NCBI GenBank assembly: GCA_009785015.1
Contig: WQXD01000180.1
Location: 1 to 7,535 of the forward strand
Direction of reading: 5' to 3'
Length of the DNA: 7,535 nucleotides
DNA from: Oscillospiraceae bacterium
Lineage (GTDB): Bacteria > Bacillota_A > Clostridia > Oscillospirales > WRJC01
In this document: positions 5,175-7,535 of the stretch, piece after piece
Position numbering within the stretch: position 1 is the stretch's first letter
Layout of the letters: each line of letters opens with the position of its first letter
Notes under the pieces: generated by a model
What the model was told of the DNA's origin: nothing
Databases searched by the model: none
Seen by the model: only the letters and a program-made list of their open reading frames with translations
Program-made: the position numbers and the translations under genes

Positions 5175-5203
5175 ATTCTATCACAGTTTTTGTATCTTGT
5201 AAA
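5175..5203 (-). promoter_or_regulatory. Sigma-A-type promoter for the Rpn-family gene
   Basis: Read on the - strand, TTTACA (5203-5198) and TAGAAT (5180-5175) are 17 bases apart, with TGA directly before the -10 box (extended -10). The -10 hexamer is 38 bases from the ATG at 5137. It falls within a perfect 10-bp tandem repeat, TATTCTATCA on the + strand at 5164-5173 and 5174-5183, so the repeat spans the -10 box and the predicted transcription start. Confidence 0.75.
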
Positions 5204-5221
5204 GTCCTTTTTTGCAAATAA

Positions 5222-5277
5222 AACGAAAAACAAACACAATAACCCCGGGCGGCTGTATATTCAGGCCGCCCGGGGTT
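5222..5277 (-). terminator. Intrinsic terminator after the pyruvate:ferredoxin oxidoreductase gene
   Basis: AACCCCGGGCGGC (5241-5253) and GCCGCCCGGGGTT (5265-5277) form a perfect 13-bp GC-rich stem with an 11-base loop. It starts 33 bases past the stop of the - strand gene. On the - strand a T-rich tail follows (TGTTTGTTTTTCGTTTT), interrupted but suitable. It separates the oxidoreductase transcript from the nuclease gene promoter. Confidence 0.85.
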
Positions 5278-5310
5278 GTGCGTTTTGGTTTATTTGTGCC
5301 GTATCCCCGA

Positions 5311-7535
5311 TTACACGCTGTAGTAGTCTACAAGCTTGACCAACCGCTGATATTTCAGTTTCGCGCCGGCTTCGGCCTCTTCAAACAGCTTTTCCGCCCT
5401 TTCGGGGAACTTGCGCATAAGAGAGCTGTATCTGTTCTCGGTCTTTATAAACTCCGCAAAGGAAGCCGTCGGCTCTTTTGAATCCAGCGAGAACGGATTC
5501 TGCCCCGCGTCAAACTGCGCGGGGTTAAACCTGAACAAATGCCAGTACCCGGCCGCGACCGCGAGTTTTTCTTCAGCCATCGAATTGCCCATCCCGAGCT
5601 TGATCCCGTGGTTTATACATGTCGAATATCCTATGACTACCGACGGCCCGTCATAATTCTCGGCTTCGACCAACGCTTTTATGCACTGGTTGTAATCCGC
5701 GCCCATGGCGATCTGCGCCACGTAAACATAGCCGTAGCTCATCGCGATACCCGCCAAATCTTTTTTCTTCTGGCCTTTTCCGGCGGCCGCGAACTGCGCC
5801 ACCGACCCGGTGGGCGTGGATTTCGAGGCCTGGCCTCCCGTATTCGAATAGACTTCCGTGTCAAACACAAATATATTCACATCGAGCCCCATCGCGATCG
5901 TGTGGTCGAGTCCGCCGAAGCCTATGTCATACGCCCAGCCGTCGCCTCCGAACACCCAGAACGATTTTTTGACAAGCACGTCTTTCATTGCCAGCACCTG
6001 GCGGGCGAGACTGCATGCGTCGCAGTCGCATACGTCGTCTTTTGTGTATGTTTTGCCTTCCCAAACCACGCCTTCCAAGTCGATTCCGTCCTCAAGCGCG
6101 GCTGTCAGGGCGGCTGAAGACGCCTTTGAAGCTTCTCCGTCTTTCATCGTATCGAGCCATTTCTGCCCCGCCTCTTTGATGCTGTCCTCCGCGTAATCGA
6201 CGGCGATCAGTTTTCCTACGAGCTCAGCCGCCTTTTCGCGCCTCTGCGCCACGGCGAGCGCCATTCCCAGACCGTATTCGGCGTTATCCTCAAACAGCGA
6301 ATTGGCCCATGTCGGCCCCCTGCCCTCTTTGTTCAACGTGTACGGAGTGGCCGGGGCGGAACCGCCCCAGATTGAAGAGCATCCGGTTGCGTTGGCTATA
6401 TACATCCTGTCGCCGACCAATTGGGTGATGAGCTTGGCATAAGGCGTTTCCCCGCAGCCCGCGCAGGCGCCCGAAAACTCGAACAGCGGCTGTTTGAACT
6501 GGCTGCCTTTGACCGTTTCGGGCTTGAATTTCGCGAGCACCGTCTCGTCGTCGGTGTATTTATACGCCAGGGCTATATTGTCCTTTTTGTCCATCTGCGA
6601 ATCTATCGGCTTCATCACGAGCGCTTTTTCGCCTTTTCTGCCCGGACATACATTCGCGCACGATTCGCAGCCGTAACAGTCCAAAGTCGAAACCGCCATC
6701 GAGAACTTGTATCCCGGAACCCCGGTCATCGGGATTGTGTCGAGCGTCTCGGGCAATTCGTCCCCTTCGGGTATCGCGAGCGGCCTGATGACCGCGTGCG
6801 GGCAGACGTAAGAGCAGAAATTGCACTGTATGCAGTTCTCCGAAACCCAACAGGGGACATTTACCGCTATGCCGCGCTTTTCGTAAGCGGTCGAGCCCTG
6901 CGGGAATGTGCCGTCCGCGTGCTTAAACGCCGAAACGGGCAGATCGTCGCCGTTCTGGGCGTTTATCGGAGTCATTATGTTCTTGACAAAATCGACCAAC
7001 TCCGGGCGTCCCGAAATTTCCTTTTCAGAAGTCTCATCCGCCGCGTCGGCCCAATTGGCGGGAACCTGTATTTCTTTTATGTTGACGAGGCCCTCGTCGA
7101 TACAGCGGTAGTTCATATTTACCACTTCTTCGCCCTTGCTGCCGTAAGATTTTACGACTGCGTCCTTTAAATATTTGACTGCGTCGTCTATCGCAATTAT
7201 ATTGGCGAGCTTGAAGAACACCGTCTGCAAAATCATGTTTACGCCCAGTCCGCGCCTGTTTATGCTTCTCGCTATGCCGATGCCGTCGATGGTGTAAAAT
7301 TTGATTTTTTTATTCGCCAAATCGCGTTTCATTTTGGCGGGAAATCTCTTCGCGCACTCGTTTGTGTCCCATGCGCAGTTGAGAACGAAGGTCCCGCCGT
7401 CTTTCAAATCTTTTGTCATGTCGTATTTGTCGACGTAGGACGGGTTATGGCAGGCGACGTAGTCCGCTTTTGAGACATAATAGGTCGAACGTATGGGCGT
7501 ATCCCCGAAACGCAGGTGCGATATCGTCACGCCGC
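5311..7535 (-). CDS. nifJ: Pyruvate:ferredoxin (flavodoxin) oxidoreductase, C-terminal two thirds
   Basis: The enzyme oxidises pyruvate with CoA to acetyl-CoA and CO2 and passes electrons to ferredoxin; it is cytosolic and central to anaerobic fermentation. About 740 of the usual 1,170-1,200 residues are present. The frame is open to the window edge, so the gene is cut, and V-T-I-S-H-L-R-F-G at the edge is internal sequence, not a start. Counting that V (base 7530) as 1: a gamma-type domain (1-180); a two-cluster ferredoxin domain with C233-C236-C239-C243P and C285-C288-C291-C295P; and the thiamine-diphosphate domain with the proximal cluster cysteines C356, C359, C384 and C638, the GGDGWAYDIG cofactor motif (528-537) and VYSNTGGQ (560-567). 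The N-terminal pyruvate-binding domain is off the window. An extra C501-D-C-D-A-C506 cluster sits before the cofactor motif. The reading is intact throughout, and a terminator follows the stop. Confidence 0.97.
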   Translation of the reverse strand, partial: GVTISHLRFGDTPIRSTYYVSKADYVACHNPSYVDKYDMTKDLKDGGTFVLNCAWDTNECAKRFPAKMKRDLANKKIKFYTIDGIGIARSINRRGLGVNMILQTVFFKLANIIAIDDAVKYLKDAVVKSYGSKGEEVVNMNYRCIDEGLVNIKEIQVPANWADAADETSEKEISGRPELVDFVKNIMTPINAQNGDDLPVSAFKHADGTFPQGSTAYEKRGIAVNVPCWVSENCIQCNFCSYVCPHAVIRPLAIPEGDELPETLDTIPMTGVPGYKFSMAVSTLDCYGCESCANVCPGRKGEKALVMKPIDSQMDKKDNIALAYKYTDDETVLAKFKPETVKGSQFKQPLFEFSGACAGCGETPYAKLITQLVGDRMYIANATGCSSIWGGSAPATPYTLNKEGRGPTWANSLFEDNAEYGLGMALAVAQRREKAAELVGKLIAVDYAEDSIKEAGQKWLDTMKDGEASKASSAALTAALEDGIDLEGVVWEGKTYTKDDVCDCDACSLARQVLAMKDVLVKKSFWVFGGDGWAYDIGFGGLDHTIAMGLDVNIFVFDTEVYSNTGGQASKSTPTGSVAQFAAAGKGQKKKDLAGIAMSYGYVYVAQIAMGADYNQCIKALVEAENYDGPSVVIGYSTCINHGIKLGMGNSMAEEKLAVAAGYWHLFRFNPAQFDAGQNPFSLDSKEPTASFAEFIKTENRYSSLMRKFPERAEKLFEEAEAGAKLKYQRLVKLVDYYSV

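Noticed and set aside
4061..5203. Complete insertion sequence around the Rpn-type gene
   Set aside because: No terminal inverted repeats or target duplication were found; the gene has an ordinary promoter and looks like a standalone gene.
6421..7170. 249-codon + strand frame opposite the oxidoreductase gene
   Set aside because: It is an Arg-rich antisense shadow of a gene with intact conserved Fe-S and cofactor motifs.

Overview
The window looks like chromosomal DNA of an anaerobic, Gram-positive-type clostridial bacterium (Bacillota, Clostridia). The reasons are a long multidomain pyruvate:ferredoxin oxidoreductase, an LTA-synthase-type membrane sulfatase, and a secreted protein with a sortase-type C-terminus whose motif reads PPQTG, as in some clostridia. 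The species cannot be named from this sequence. No rRNA, tRNA or CRISPR array was seen.

Left part (1-3006, + strand, moderate GC): the last codons of nadC overlap an LTA-synthase-like phosphoglycerol transferase gene. A well-formed sigma-A promoter follows, then a gene for an exported CBM9-like carbohydrate-binding protein with a (Glu-Pro)6 linker and a wall-anchor tail, closed by a strong intrinsic terminator. Both products act at the cell surface: one modifies envelope polymers, the other probably displays a glycan-binding module.

Middle part (about 3007-4060, + strand, AT-rich with GC-rich palindromes): an accessory patch between two terminators. It holds a 120-residue unrecognised ORF, three back-to-back hairpins, a 13-bp direct repeat that brackets a likely insertion, a headless GNAT-like acetyltransferase fragment, and a small ORF with an ideal ribosome binding site whose 3' end has been overwritten by a second copy of the hairpin-associated repeat. 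A 32-bp perfect palindrome with a T run ends it. This is the least ordinary part of the window. It reads as repeat insertion and gene decay, or possibly a structured RNA, rather than a complete functional system.

Right part (4061-7535, - strand): a complete Rpn/PD-(D/E)XK nuclease-transposase-family gene with its own promoter and an in-frame 12/24-bp tandem repeat. Upstream of it lies the 3' two thirds of the pyruvate:ferredoxin oxidoreductase gene (nifJ/por), ending in a strong hairpin terminator. That enzyme is the central metabolic gene here. Its 5' end lies beyond the window.
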